DNA from: Bacteroidales bacterium
GTDB taxonomy: Bacteria; Bacteroidota; Bacteroidia; Bacteroidales; UBA932
Reading direction: 5' to 3'
Length of the DNA: 64,000 nucleotides
NCBI GenBank assembly: GCA_023667095.1
Contig: JAMPAT010000003.1
Coordinates: 1 to 64,000 of the forward strand
Shown here: piece by piece, positions 18,064 to 25,336 of the stretch
Numbering within the stretch: the first letter of the stretch is position 1
Layout: every line of letters begins with the position of its first letter
Translations under genes and position numbers: made by a program
The notes under the pieces: generated by a model
Seen by the model: the letters and a program-made list of their open reading frames with translations, nothing else
What the model was told of the DNA's origin: nothing
Database searches by the model: none

Positions 18064-18242
18064 CAGAAAATATCAAAATTCCCTTTCAAGTCTCCCGATG
18101 GCACTCAAGGGCGGCTGCTACATTTACCGGCACACCAACGTTGTTGGCATGTATTTTCATTGCCATTCAAGAATTTATAGATTTATCATATGAAAGTCCC
18201 CATTCGGGAACAGGGGTTTTACCACATTTTTAAGATATTCCA

Positions 18243-18272
18243 TCATTGATTATCAACAACTTGGCTTTTAAA
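18243..18272. repeat. Direct repeat with TTGATTATCAA palindrome, copy 1
   Basis: TCATTGATTATCAACAACT (18243-18261) differs from the copy at 19960-19978 by one base. In both, CTTTTAAA follows at the same spacing. The core TTGATTATCAA is a perfect odd palindrome. It lies 224 bases before the start at 18467. Confidence 0.5.
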
Positions 18273-18466
18273 CAATATAGCCGGTGTTTTACACCTTACA
18301 GCTATAGCCATCTGCAGAAACCGGGACCTCCCATATTTGCCAAAACAGCACTTAGTTATCAGGAATTAACATTTTAATCGCTACCTTTACCGGAAACTTT
18401 ACGCACGCATTGTGCAGTATAACCGGCAGATGCCCGCACGCATCATTAACTTAAGTACAATTCACA

Positions 18467-18895
18467 ATGGCAAGAATATACGTAGCAAGCAGCTGGCGCA
18501 ACAGATGGCAGCCCGAGACAGTAGAAAGGCTCAGGGCAGCAGGCCATGAAGTCTATGATTTCCGCAATCCTCCACACGGGAAAGGAGGATTCAGATGGGA
18601 CCATGTTGACCAGCAATGGCAGGAATGGACAACAGCACAATATTGCGAAGGCCTCCAGTCGCCTGTAGCCAAATCCGGTTTCGATGTAGATTACGAAGCA
18701 ATGGAATGGGCGGACACATGCGTAATAGTCCTGCCTTGCGGCCGCAGCGCACACACTGAAGCCGGCTGGTTTGCCGGCTCTGGACGGAAGACAATAGCCT
18801 ATATACCGGAAAGGCAGGAACCGGAACTTATGTACAGGCTGTTTGACCTTGTCAGCGGAGACCTTGACGAGATAATCAGTTTCCTTTCAAGATAG
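18467..18895 (+). CDS. Nucleoside 2-deoxyribosyltransferase-like protein
   Basis: This 142-residue cytoplasmic protein has the Rossmann-like outline of the nucleoside 2-deoxyribosyltransferase family: N-terminal MARIYVASSWRN, the DVDYEAMEWADTCVIVLPCGRSAHTEAGW segment with the candidate nucleophile Glu in HTEAGW, and a C-terminal helix. Close relatives of this short type are often of unknown function, and some proteins of this fold act in nucleotide-signal defence. No neighbouring effector supports that here. True transferase activity is therefore uncertain. The gene stands alone before a hydrolase pseudogene. Confidence 0.75.
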   Translation: MARIYVASSWRNRWQPETVERLRAAGHEVYDFRNPPHGKGGFRWDHVDQQWQEWTTAQYCEGLQSPVAKSGFDVDYEAMEWADTCVIVLPCGRSAHTEAGWFAGSGRKTIAYIPERQEPELMYRLFDLVSGDLDEIISFLSR

Positions 18896-18903
18896 CATGC
18901 CCA

Positions 18904-19248
18904 TGGAAACACTCTCTTCAAAGGTATTGCACACCCATCGTCTTCCTGCCTGGCCTTACCGCAACCCACAGACTTTTTGACATGCAGGTAGAATATTTCA
19001 GCAGCAAGTACAATATAGTTACATGGGACGTCCCTGGCCATGGGGAATCACGACCCTTCATATTGGAATTTTCCCTGATGGACAAGGCAGAATGGCTGCA
19101 TATGATCCTTGAAATTGAACTTGATCTGCCCTACAGAATCAGCTGCCTGGCCATTCTGCTTTGTGGAGAAAAGGACAATACCGACTGGCCGTAACTTGTC
19201 AACCAGGCAATTGAAGAATTCATTGAAAATACCATTACAGAACAATGA
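18904..19248 (+). pseudogene. Decayed alpha/beta-hydrolase with large internal deletion
   Basis: One frame reads IVFLPGLTATHRLFDMQVEYF (from 18937) and then WDVPGHGESRP, a typical alpha/beta-hydrolase N-terminus with an oxyanion-region LPGL motif. It jumps directly to a C-terminal-like piece, SCLAILLCGEKD. An in-frame TAA (19192-19194) follows, after which the same frame continues as NQAIEEFIENTITEQ to a final TGA at 19246-19248. The GxSxG nucleophile region and the catalytic His are missing. No upstream start codon is convincing. The gene is therefore a remnant shortened by an internal deletion of roughly half its length plus a nonsense change. Confidence 0.75.
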
Positions 19249-19673
19249 AAGCAACTCTTACCTTATTAATCCTGCTTGCCGGCACAATACTCCTGGCGCA
19301 GACTCCGGACACCCTTTACATAACATTGCCGGACTACGTGCATCACATCAGCATACAGACTGACCATGGTATAGCGACAGGGAAAAAAGACCGTGCAAAA
19401 TTCGGCAAAAAGACATATCTCGCATGCATCGCATGTACCATGTACACAAAAAGGGGCGCAATCATCCGAAACAACGAATACAAGTCCATCAAAAAGAAAC
19501 TGTATGGCTATCCAGCAGACTGGGTGAAATTCGTTGGATTTGAGCTAAGCGGCATTGACGTGGAATATTCTACAGGTATTGGAGTTCTCCCTATGCTTAT
19601 AGCCGGGAAAAAGCCTTTGCTTCAGTATGAAAGGATTCCAGGAAAGAATCAGCAGACGCAAGATGCAGAATAA
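19245..19673 (+). CDS. Hypothetical secreted protein
   Basis: This 142-residue protein has a clear N-terminal signal peptide (MKATLTLLILLAGTILLAQ) and a basic, soluble mature part with two close cysteines (LACIACTM). I do not recognise a family. Its ATG overlaps the final TGA of the hydrolase remnant (ATGA), suggesting that it was once translationally coupled to that gene. It may therefore be an orphan left after decay, although its own frame is intact. Confidence 0.55.
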   Translation: MKATLTLLILLAGTILLAQTPDTLYITLPDYVHHISIQTDHGIATGKKDRAKFGKKTYLACIACTMYTKRGAIIRNNEYKSIKKKLYGYPADWVKFVGFELSGIDVEYSTGIGVLPMLIAGKKPLLQYERIPGKNQQTQDAE

Positions 19674-19959
19674 TCAGACTTAAGATGCGGCTGAAGACAG
19701 CCATGTCATGGGAATTCCTCTTCGGGCTATCATTCTGCATCGGAAAGATGAACAGCAAGAATGCCCAACCTGTACTCTGCCAGATGCTGTTCTGATATTG
19801 CATTGCCCAGATTTCTGCACCCCTCAGTCCTGCTTTCTTGCGATATGCTGTCACCCTAAATGTTCACTATACGAAAATCCATGTGCTGGAAATTAATATT
19901 GGAGTTCCGGAAATTCAGAAAAAAATTGCCATTGAGTGGGCATATTTTAAAAGCATAAA

Positions 19960-19994
19960 TCATTGATAATCAACAACTATACTTTTAAAAGTAT
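19960..19994. repeat. Direct repeat with TTGATAATCAA palindrome, copy 2
   Basis: TCATTGATAATCAACAACT (19960-19978) matches copy 1 at 18243 with one change that keeps the 11-base palindrome. It is followed by the perfect 16-bp palindrome ATACTTTTAAAAGTAT (19979-19994). It lies 214 bases before the araC start, nearly the same distance as copy 1 from its gene. Confidence 0.5.
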
Positions 19995-20144
19995 GCCAAA
20001 GCGTGCTTTTTTCAGTGCCATATGGCACGCAAATACTCATTATACGCTCTCCATGGCACTTTTGCGTGCCTGCTCATCGGCAAACGGCAGATACACAGTC
20101 ACGTTTCAGGCAAATTCAGCTTTCCTTGAGGAGATACTTTTTCA

Positions 20145-20152
20145 TATATTTG
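20145..20152 (+). promoter_or_regulatory. -7 box for AraC-family regulator
   Basis: TATATTTG matches TAnnTTTG 22 bases before the ATG at 20174 and supports that start over an in-frame ATG at 20003. Confidence 0.45.
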
Positions 20153-20173
20153 ACATACAAAAAACACAAAGGA

Positions 20174-21004
20174 ATGAACGGCGGCTTCATATTCTACCGT
20201 CCTTGCACAGAACTGAGGACATTTGTAAGATATTATTGGGTGCTCAGAGGCGACAGTCCCATGAATGCCCTTACTTTCCCTACCGGATGTCCCCAGCTGA
20301 TATTCCACAGGAAATCACCTCTATATATTCCAGAACTGCACACATTCCAGGGCAGGCTTACTATAAGCGGCCAGGTCAATTTTCCGTCACACCTCAGCAC
20401 CGGAGGGGAACTTGACATGATAGCAGTGGTTTTCAGGCCACATACACTTGGACTGTTCCTCAACATGCCCGCTTCACAGCTGTACAATATGGAAATTTCC
20501 GGCTACGACATCGGTGACAAGGGGCTGGAGGAACTTTACGGAAAGGTCTACGGATGCAGCAGCGACAATGGCAGCATTGACATTATCGAACAATGGCTTC
20601 TGTCAAGGCTTTCTTCCTCCCTCCACGGGACACGTTGCCGGACATCCGGACTGAATCTCAAAAGGATAGGCTCCGCACTGTCCTGCATTTTCTCCTCTAC
20701 AGATGTCTCCGTCACAGGATTATCCTCAGAGTCCTGCCTGAGCAGGAAACAGTTTGAACGCATCTTCTTTTCACTTGTCGGAATGAATCCAAAGGAATAC
20801 ATACAGATAGTGCGCTTCCATAGGGCATTGTCAATAATGCAGCACTCCCCTTTCTGCAACATCTGGAGCGACATTGCATACAGATGCGGATACTCAGACC
20901 AGTCACATTTCATACGCGAGTTCAAGAAGTTCAGCGGCCACACACCTTCATCATTCATACAGGAGTCAGCTCCATATTCCGAACTTTTCAACAATCCGGT
21001 ATAA
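20174..21004 (+). CDS. AraC-family transcriptional regulator
   Basis: This 276-residue regulator has an N-terminal DUF6597-like sensing domain (about 1-125, MNGGFIFYRPCTELRTFVRYYW) and a C-terminal pair of helix-turn-helices (about 165-265; LSRKQFERIFFSLVGMNPKEYIQIVRFHRAL and DIAYRCGYSDQSHFIREFKKFSGHTPSSF). The start at 20174 gives the family N-terminus. It lies immediately before a CAT-like acetyltransferase read the same way, which is the obvious candidate target together with itself. The ligand is unknown. Confidence 0.9.
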   Translation: MNGGFIFYRPCTELRTFVRYYWVLRGDSPMNALTFPTGCPQLIFHRKSPLYIPELHTFQGRLTISGQVNFPSHLSTGGELDMIAVVFRPHTLGLFLNMPASQLYNMEISGYDIGDKGLEELYGKVYGCSSDNGSIDIIEQWLLSRLSSSLHGTRCRTSGLNLKRIGSALSCIFSSTDVSVTGLSSESCLSRKQFERIFFSLVGMNPKEYIQIVRFHRALSIMQHSPFCNIWSDIAYRCGYSDQSHFIREFKKFSGHTPSSFIQESAPYSELFNNPV

Positions 21005-21041
21005 TGTCCCGTTTGTTCTATCACATCACAGGGAGTACTGT

Positions 21042-21049
21042 TACCTTTG
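21042..21049 (+). promoter_or_regulatory. -7 box for CAT-like acetyltransferase
   Basis: TACCTTTG matches TAnnTTTG, 18 bases before ATG 21068. A TTG at 21047 that would give a longer protein lies inside this box, so it is not the start. Confidence 0.5.
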
Positions 21050-21067
21050 CCGGAAATTACAGAAGGA

Positions 21068-21682
21068 ATGAAAGAGATAAACCCAAAAGAGACCACAAGG
21101 GCATACGCATTTGAAACATGGATGGATGCACCAATGCCGATGGTAACATTTTTCAGGCAACTGGACGTGTCAAGGGCAATAAGGTTCGGCAAAAGGCATG
21201 GTATGAAATTCAACATGCTGATGCTGTGGTGTATAGGACATGCGGCAAAGGACATAAAGGAGTTCTATATGCTTCCTGTCGGGAAGAAGCTCATGCAGTA
21301 TGACAGCATAGCCCTAAACACAATTGTAGCAGACAGCTCCGGCGGGATAAGTTCATGTGACATCCCGTTTTCCGAAGACCTGGACGAATTCAGCAGAAAC
21401 TACCTGCATTTTACCGGACAAGTCCGTGAAAGCAGTACAGGCCATGACATCACAGACAGTATGGTAATAGGCACCTCTGCACTCGCACAATATGGCATAG
21501 ACGGAGCTGTCGGCATGTACAGCGGCATCTTCAACAATCCTTTCATGATATGGGGACGCTACCGGCGCTCCTGGAGCGGATACAGGATGATTGTCTCGTT
21601 CCAGTTCCACCATACACAGATGGACGGGGCACATGCCGCACAGTTCCTGGAAGCCCTGCAGCGCGAAATCAGGAAACTGTGA
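21068..21682 (+). CDS. Chloramphenicol acetyltransferase-like (CatA-fold) O-acetyltransferase
   Basis: This 204-residue cytoplasmic enzyme has the CAT fold. The catalytic motif HHTQMDG is intact (His181-His182, Asp186-Gly187), near the C-terminus as in CAT trimers, with the conserved FNMLMLWCIG segment near residue 50. Family members transfer acetyl groups from acetyl-CoA to chloramphenicol or to other hydroxyl acceptors. The divergent sequence and chromosomal setting make a natural acceptor as likely as drug resistance. It follows the AraC regulator by 63 bases and has its own -7 box. Confidence 0.85.
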   Translation: MKEINPKETTRAYAFETWMDAPMPMVTFFRQLDVSRAIRFGKRHGMKFNMLMLWCIGHAAKDIKEFYMLPVGKKLMQYDSIALNTIVADSSGGISSCDIPFSEDLDEFSRNYLHFTGQVRESSTGHDITDSMVIGTSALAQYGIDGAVGMYSGIFNNPFMIWGRYRRSWSGYRMIVSFQFHHTQMDGAHAAQFLEALQREIRKL

Positions 21683-21726
21683 AATTACAGCTGCCAGAAC
21701 CATACACCATGGTCCACGGCTCCAGG

Positions 21727-22365
21727 CTAAAAGTAATATTGGAAACCGGCAGCGATGGCCACCAGCTTCAGAGACAGGGCTGTCTTGCCTTTTTCCACTG
21801 AAAAATCGCAGGTACCAATCCTGAACATAATGCCGAAATGGCCGGTAGGCTTGACCTCAAATGCAGCCGGCTCGAATGAAAGTCCTGTGACAAATGATGC
21901 CGGCATAGAAGAAACCATCCCTGCATCATCCCTGACAACGTGCCTTGAAAAGCCAAATGAAAAATATGCCCCTGGGCGATAATAGAACTTGTTGCATATC
22001 CTGACATAGTAGCTTATGCCTGGTTCAACAGCAAAGACATGCATATTGTCGAGTTTACCGGCACGCTCATCGTCGCTGTAGACTGACGTATTCGTCCTTT
22101 TGTATCCGTACGACAAAGCTGCCCTCAGGACACATCTGTCAGCCACAAAATAGCCGAACTCAGGAGCGAAAGACAGAACAGGAGTGCTCCGGACAGTTTT
22201 TCCGGAAGTCACAATTCTTCCATTTATGCTCTCTGAAAAATTCACACTGGACTTTTCTCCCCCGGCACTTGAAAACACACCGGATATATACATGTCCCCT
22301 TTCTCCTGGGCAGACAGCATCACCACAGCAAGCAGCGACACAGCAACAGACAGCAACCTCTTCAT
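21727..22365 (-). CDS. Outer-membrane beta-barrel protein, paralogue 1
   Basis: This 212-residue protein has a signal peptide (cleavage near LSAQ, residue 20) and alternating strands ending in FQYYF, the usual C-terminal aromatic of outer-membrane barrels. It is a paralogue of the gene at 23081: both begin the mature part with KGDMY.SG, share PEFGYF, PG..YYVR and EVKP/EFKP segments, and end alike. Function is unknown; porin-like OMPs of this size are common. It is convergent with the acetyltransferase gene. Confidence 0.82.
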   Translation of the reverse strand: MKRLLSVAVSLLAVVMLSAQEKGDMYISGVFSSAGGEKSSVNFSESINGRIVTSGKTVRSTPVLSFAPEFGYFVADRCVLRAALSYGYKRTNTSVYSDDERAGKLDNMHVFAVEPGISYYVRICNKFYYRPGAYFSFGFSRHVVRDDAGMVSSMPASFVTGLSFEPAAFEVKPTGHFGIMFRIGTCDFSVEKGKTALSLKLVAIAAGFQYYF

Positions 22366-22397
22366 AAAACAAGATATGACAATAATTTACGCAATTG

Positions 22398-22405
22398 CAA
22401 ATATA
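22398..22405 (-). promoter_or_regulatory. -7 box for outer-membrane paralogue 1
   Basis: TATATTTG on the minus strand, 33 bases before the ATG at 22365, matches TAnnTTTG. Confidence 0.45.
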
Positions 22406-22488
22406 GTCATATAGCAGTATCGCGCAAAATGTTTTTCACAGCATTATGCAGCAATGCTCCACCTGCCCACCAGCAATGACATCCCCAG

Positions 22489-22629
22489 CTACCAATAAAC
22501 ATGCAAACAGGCCGGTGCTTTTCCGCCGACTTCCTTCACACCCGATGTCGCCATTGGCAGCTTATCTTTGGCAGCGCGCTCGCCGCTATCAGGCCGCGTC
22601 AGGGACTTACGCCAATAGATTATGCCCAT
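22489..22629 (-). other. Possible 46-residue ORF in GC-rich patch
   Basis: The minus-strand frame begins MGIIYWRKSLTRPDSG and ends ...CLHVYW before a TAG. It then continues open for about 14 more codons. The patch is visibly richer in G and C than its surroundings. No family is recognised; it may be a small gene, a decayed one, or chance. Confidence 0.25.
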
Positions 22630-22641
22630 GGGCGTACACAT

Positions 22642-22677
22642 AAAAATGGGCCAACTAAAAAATTAGTCAGCCCATTC
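22642..22677 (-). terminator. Terminator of tRNA-Ser
   Basis: On the minus strand, directly after the tRNA, AATGGGC pairs with GCCCATT (22670-22676 with 22645-22651) and TTAGT-type inner pairing extends the stem. A T-run follows. Confidence 0.7.
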
Positions 22678-22679
22678 AG

Positions 22680-22764
22680 CGGAGAGAGAGGGATTCGAAC
22701 CCCCGGACCCGTTAAGATCAACGGTTTTCAAGACCGCCGCATTCGACCACTCTGCCATCTCTCC
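22680..22764 (-). tRNA. tRNA-Ser (UGA)
   Basis: The acceptor stem GGAGAGA pairs with TCTCTCC, followed by discriminator G as expected for serine. The anticodon loop reads CTTGAAA with anticodon TGA. There is a long variable arm (CCGTTGATCTTAACGG) and a T-loop GGTTCGAATCC. The length of 85 bases suits class II. The CCA end is not encoded. Confidence 0.95.
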
Positions 22765-23080
22765 AATATTTCAAATGTTTTCAGTGAATTTATGTCGTTT
22801 AGAACACATCTCTCTGAAACGGATTGCAAAGATAGTGAAAAAGTAATCAACTGCAAACTTTTTTTCGATTTTATTCAGAAATTTTCATTTTTCATAGAAG
22901 AATAGTGCATTCCCCTCCACATTGAGGCACCGAATATTTACCAAAAGTAGAATATTATTCCATATAGGTCTCCATACTGGAGGCAGCTCAAATTTTTTCA
23001 CTACTTTTACGTCCGTTTTTTTGCAAAACCGTAAAAATGAAAAGCTGAAAAACAATCATTATATTAAACAAAGAATAATC

Positions 23081-23767
23081 ATGAAAAAGTTAATCTTTAC
23101 AGCAGCAGTCCTCATGGCAGGACTTACAATGTCTGCACAGACCAAAGGTGACATGTATGCTTCGGGCAGCCTGACTGTTTCCGGCGGAAGCTCAAAATCA
23201 ACAGTGACTGTTACAACCAACGGAAACTCCACCACGAAAAAGGATTCAAACCCGTCTTCCACAAAATTCTCCATTTCACCGGAATTCGGATACTTCATTA
23301 TGGACAATCTCGCAATTGAAGGCTCAATAACCTATGGAATGGACAAAAGCCTAAACCAGACTGTATCTACTTCTGACAAGAACTACTATGACTACACACA
23401 TCTGTTTTCAATCGACCCGGGAGTACGCTATTATGTCAGGCTCGGAAGTGACAAGTTCTGGTACACACCTGGAGCAAATCTCTCACTGGGATTCGTTCAG
23501 CATGTCAACAGAGTCAACACAGATACAACAACAAAGCCCAAGGCACCATTTGCATTCGGACTTTCAGTAGACATCCTGGCATTCGAATTCAAGCCGGCTG
23601 AACAGTTCGGCATTGTCCTCAGGGGTGGTTCCCTTGACTGGAATCTAACGACTGTCAGCACAAAAGAAGAAGTCAGCAGCATCAAGACAAAGACACGTGT
23701 GACAAGCAACACTGCATCCCTCAGCCTTAACAGCAGCCTTACCATAGGATTCAAATACTATTTTTAA
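23081..23767 (+). CDS. Outer-membrane beta-barrel protein, paralogue 2
   Basis: This 228-residue protein has a signal peptide ending near MSAQ (residue 20). The start at ATG 23081 gives a normal signal sequence, while the longer frame upstream crosses the leader. The mature part shows amphipathic strands, a Ser/Thr-rich early loop (SGGSSKSTVTVTTNGNSTTK) and the terminal FKYYF. It is a paralogue of the protein at 21727 and lies on the other side of tRNA-Ser in opposite orientation. Function is unknown. Confidence 0.82.
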   Translation: MKKLIFTAAVLMAGLTMSAQTKGDMYASGSLTVSGGSSKSTVTVTTNGNSTTKKDSNPSSTKFSISPEFGYFIMDNLAIEGSITYGMDKSLNQTVSTSDKNYYDYTHLFSIDPGVRYYVRLGSDKFWYTPGANLSLGFVQHVNRVNTDTTTKPKAPFAFGLSVDILAFEFKPAEQFGIVLRGGSLDWNLTTVSTKEEVSSIKTKTRVTSNTASLSLNSSLTIGFKYYF

Positions 23768-23800
23768 TCCGCCTGGGAAAGTCCATAATATTTCAATAAC

Positions 23801-23841
23801 AACAGGAGACAACCGTCCTTTATGGATGATTGTCTCCTGTT
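23801..23841 (+). terminator. Terminator after outer-membrane paralogue 2
   Basis: A perfect 12-bp stem AACAGGAGACAA/TTGTCTCCTGTT (23801-23812 with 23830-23841) is followed by TATTTATG. Confidence 0.75.
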
Positions 23842-24215
23842 TATTTATGTACGTTTTTCTCAAAAACTTTCTATTTTTGCTTTGCCATACTGCAAAAGTC
23901 CAGGATTGTACAGATGCAGTTATGCAGACATAACAGGAAGCGTTTACTTAGCGTTCTTTCTTGGCAATTGGAAATCTGGATAATTTCTTTTGGGATTCAA
24001 GGGAGTGGCAATGGTTCCTTTCATATTCAGCATGAGGCCTCTGCGTATTGCTCATTCAACCCCAATGGCATACCAGAGCCTCCAATTGTTGAATGTGCAG
24101 CCAGTACAGTCTCTCACGTTTTTCATTTAACCATATATTGCCATACGAGGTGAGTCCAAAGGCAGATATTCAACTAACTGGACTGCTGACAATAGCGGAT
24201 ATCCTGTAATCCAAT

Positions 24216-24254
24216 TGAAGGAGACTTAAAGCCGTTTGCCTTAAATCTCCTTCA
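24216..24254 (-). terminator. Likely terminator after lspA
   Basis: TGAAGGAGA and TCTCCTTCA (24216-24224 with 24246-24254), with additional TTAA pairing inside, form a stem downstream of lspA. The T-tract is weak. Confidence 0.5.
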
Positions 24255-24282
24255 TACATGTCCTGGCATAGGCAGCCTATGG

Positions 24283-24903
24283 CTATTTGGTCCCCTCCTC
24301 CTTGGCAAAGAACCTGTACTGGAAAAACAGCAGGTACAATGCTCCGCAGGTCACGCAACTGTCAGCAAAATTGAAGACTGGAGCAAAGAACCTGAAAGGA
24401 TTGCCGCCAATCAGTGGCATCCAATCCGGAAAAGTTGTGTCAATAATCGGAAAATAGAACATATCCACAACCTTTCCGAACATGAAAGGGGCATAGCTGC
24501 CTCCAAACGAAGCAACGGTCCACGGAGTAGATTCAGAGAATATAAGTCCATAGAAAAAACAGTCAAATATATTCCCCAAAGCCCCGGCTGCTATCATTGC
24601 AAGACCGACAACGACACCTGTCGGTGTATCAGGCTTCTTTAGAAGCTTAGATATCCAATAGACAAGCCCGCCGAAAAGCCCTATCCTGAAAAGCGACAGA
24701 AGGAACTTGCCGGTCATTCCACCGAACTTCATCCCGAAAGCCATGCCCTCGTTCTCGATGAAATAGATCTGGAACCAGTTCCCGAAGACATGGATACTTT
24801 CACCCAGAGTCATATTGGTCTTCACCAATACCTTGATGACCTGGTCGACAACGACAAGCAGTACACCAAGGGCCAGCAGCCATTTACCTTTGGAAATCTT
24901 CAT
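24283..24903 (-). CDS. lspA: Lipoprotein signal peptidase (signal peptidase II)
   Basis: This 206-residue inner-membrane aspartyl protease removes signal peptides from prolipoproteins after lipid attachment. Four hydrophobic segments are visible. The two catalytic aspartates lie in GALGNIFD and KVVDMFYFP. An insertion of about 25 residues between these motifs makes it longer than the Escherichia coli enzyme, as is usual in Bacteroidetes. It is the last gene of ileS-traR/dksA-like-lspA, with a two-base gap to the gene before. Confidence 0.95.
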   Translation of the reverse strand: MKISKGKWLLALGVLLVVVDQVIKVLVKTNMTLGESIHVFGNWFQIYFIENEGMAFGMKFGGMTGKFLLSLFRIGLFGGLVYWISKLLKKPDTPTGVVVGLAMIAAGALGNIFDCFFYGLIFSESTPWTVASFGGSYAPFMFGKVVDMFYFPIIDTTFPDWMPLIGGNPFRFFAPVFNFADSCVTCGALYLLFFQYRFFAKEEGTK

Positions 24904-24905
24904 GC

Positions 24906-25316
24906 CTACCTGTTCTTGTTCATCATTTCCTTAGCCTCTACAGTCAATGTAGCATGGGGCACAAGACGGAGCCTTTCCTTCGGGATAAGCTTTCCTGTCA
25001 TACGGCATACTCCGTATGTCTTGTTCTCTATCCTGACAAGCGCAGCCTCAAGGTTCTGTATGAACTTGTACTGACGCTGTGCAAGCTGCCCGGCCTCCTC
25101 CTTTGAAAGGGTGGTAGCACCCTCCTCCATCACCTTGAATGTAGGGGATGTATCCTCTATATCATTGCTCGATCCATGGGTCACCATATCACGAAGTGTC
25201 CTGTACTCTTTCTTCGCCTTGTCAAGCATATCTATGATAATATCCTTGAATTCCTGTAGTTCCTCATCACTGTAACGGACCTTCTCAGGCTCGTGTACAT
25301 TCATTTCTTCAGCCAT
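24906..25316 (-). CDS. TraR/DksA-family protein with degenerate zinc finger
   Basis: This 136-residue protein has a coiled-coil N-terminal region (about 15-50 and 70-100) and a C-terminal finger-like segment, YGVCRMTGKLIPKERLRLVPHATL. DksA binds the RNA polymerase secondary channel and modulates promoters with ppGpp. In this protein only one of the four zinc cysteines of classic DksA remains, so metal binding is doubtful. It sits between ileS and lspA, 20 bases after ileS, an arrangement common in Bacteroidetes. An alternative start is the Met at residue 5. Confidence 0.88.
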   Translation of the reverse strand: MAEEMNVHEPEKVRYSDEELQEFKDIIIDMLDKAKKEYRTLRDMVTHGSSNDIEDTSPTFKVMEEGATTLSKEEAGQLAQRQYKFIQNLEAALVRIENKTYGVCRMTGKLIPKERLRLVPHATLTVEAKEMMNKNR

Positions 25317-25336
25317 ATCGGTATAATTTTAAGTGT

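Larger units (their letters stand above)
17996..18466. other. 471-bp intergenic region between divergent genes
   Basis: No gene is seen. The region holds the minus-strand -7 box TAGTTTTG (18063 down to 18056) for the sigma factor, a palindrome-containing repeat at 18243-18269 shared with the araC upstream region, and a near -7 match TACCTTTA close to 18392 for the rightward gene. Confidence 0.5.
19674..20173. other. 500-bp region before araC, no gene, several palindromes
   Basis: No supported gene is present; a minus-strand open frame at 19597-19854 has no family features. The region contains the repeat at 19960-19989, a perfect 16-bp palindrome at 19979-19994, a 14-bp palindrome GTGCCATATGGCAC (20015-20028), a spaced inverted repeat GGCACGCAAA/TTTGCGTGCC (20024-20033 with 20061-20070), and a -7 box at 20145-20152. 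Confidence 0.5.
23768..24282. other. 515-bp region without a supported gene
   Basis: It contains the terminator of the outer-membrane gene (23801-23841) and a terminator for lspA (24216-24254). Between them, open frames on both strands are short and show no family features. Confidence 0.5.

Noticed and set aside
19597..19854. 85-codon minus-strand frame after the secreted-protein gene
   Set aside because: No start context, no recognisable domain, and overlap with the 3' end of the plus-strand gene; kept only as a note.
20055..20070. TGGCACTTTTGC as a third sigma-54 promoter near araC
   Set aside because: The GG and GC doublets are only seven bases apart, whereas sigma-54 promoters need ten.
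22501..22905. 134-codon plus-strand frame across tRNA-Ser
   Set aside because: It reads straight through the antisense of the tRNA gene, a common false ORF ([27 protein letters not shown] stretch).
23830..24153. 107-codon plus-strand frame downstream of the outer-membrane paralogue
   Set aside because: Begins inside the terminator of the previous gene and shows no conserved pattern.
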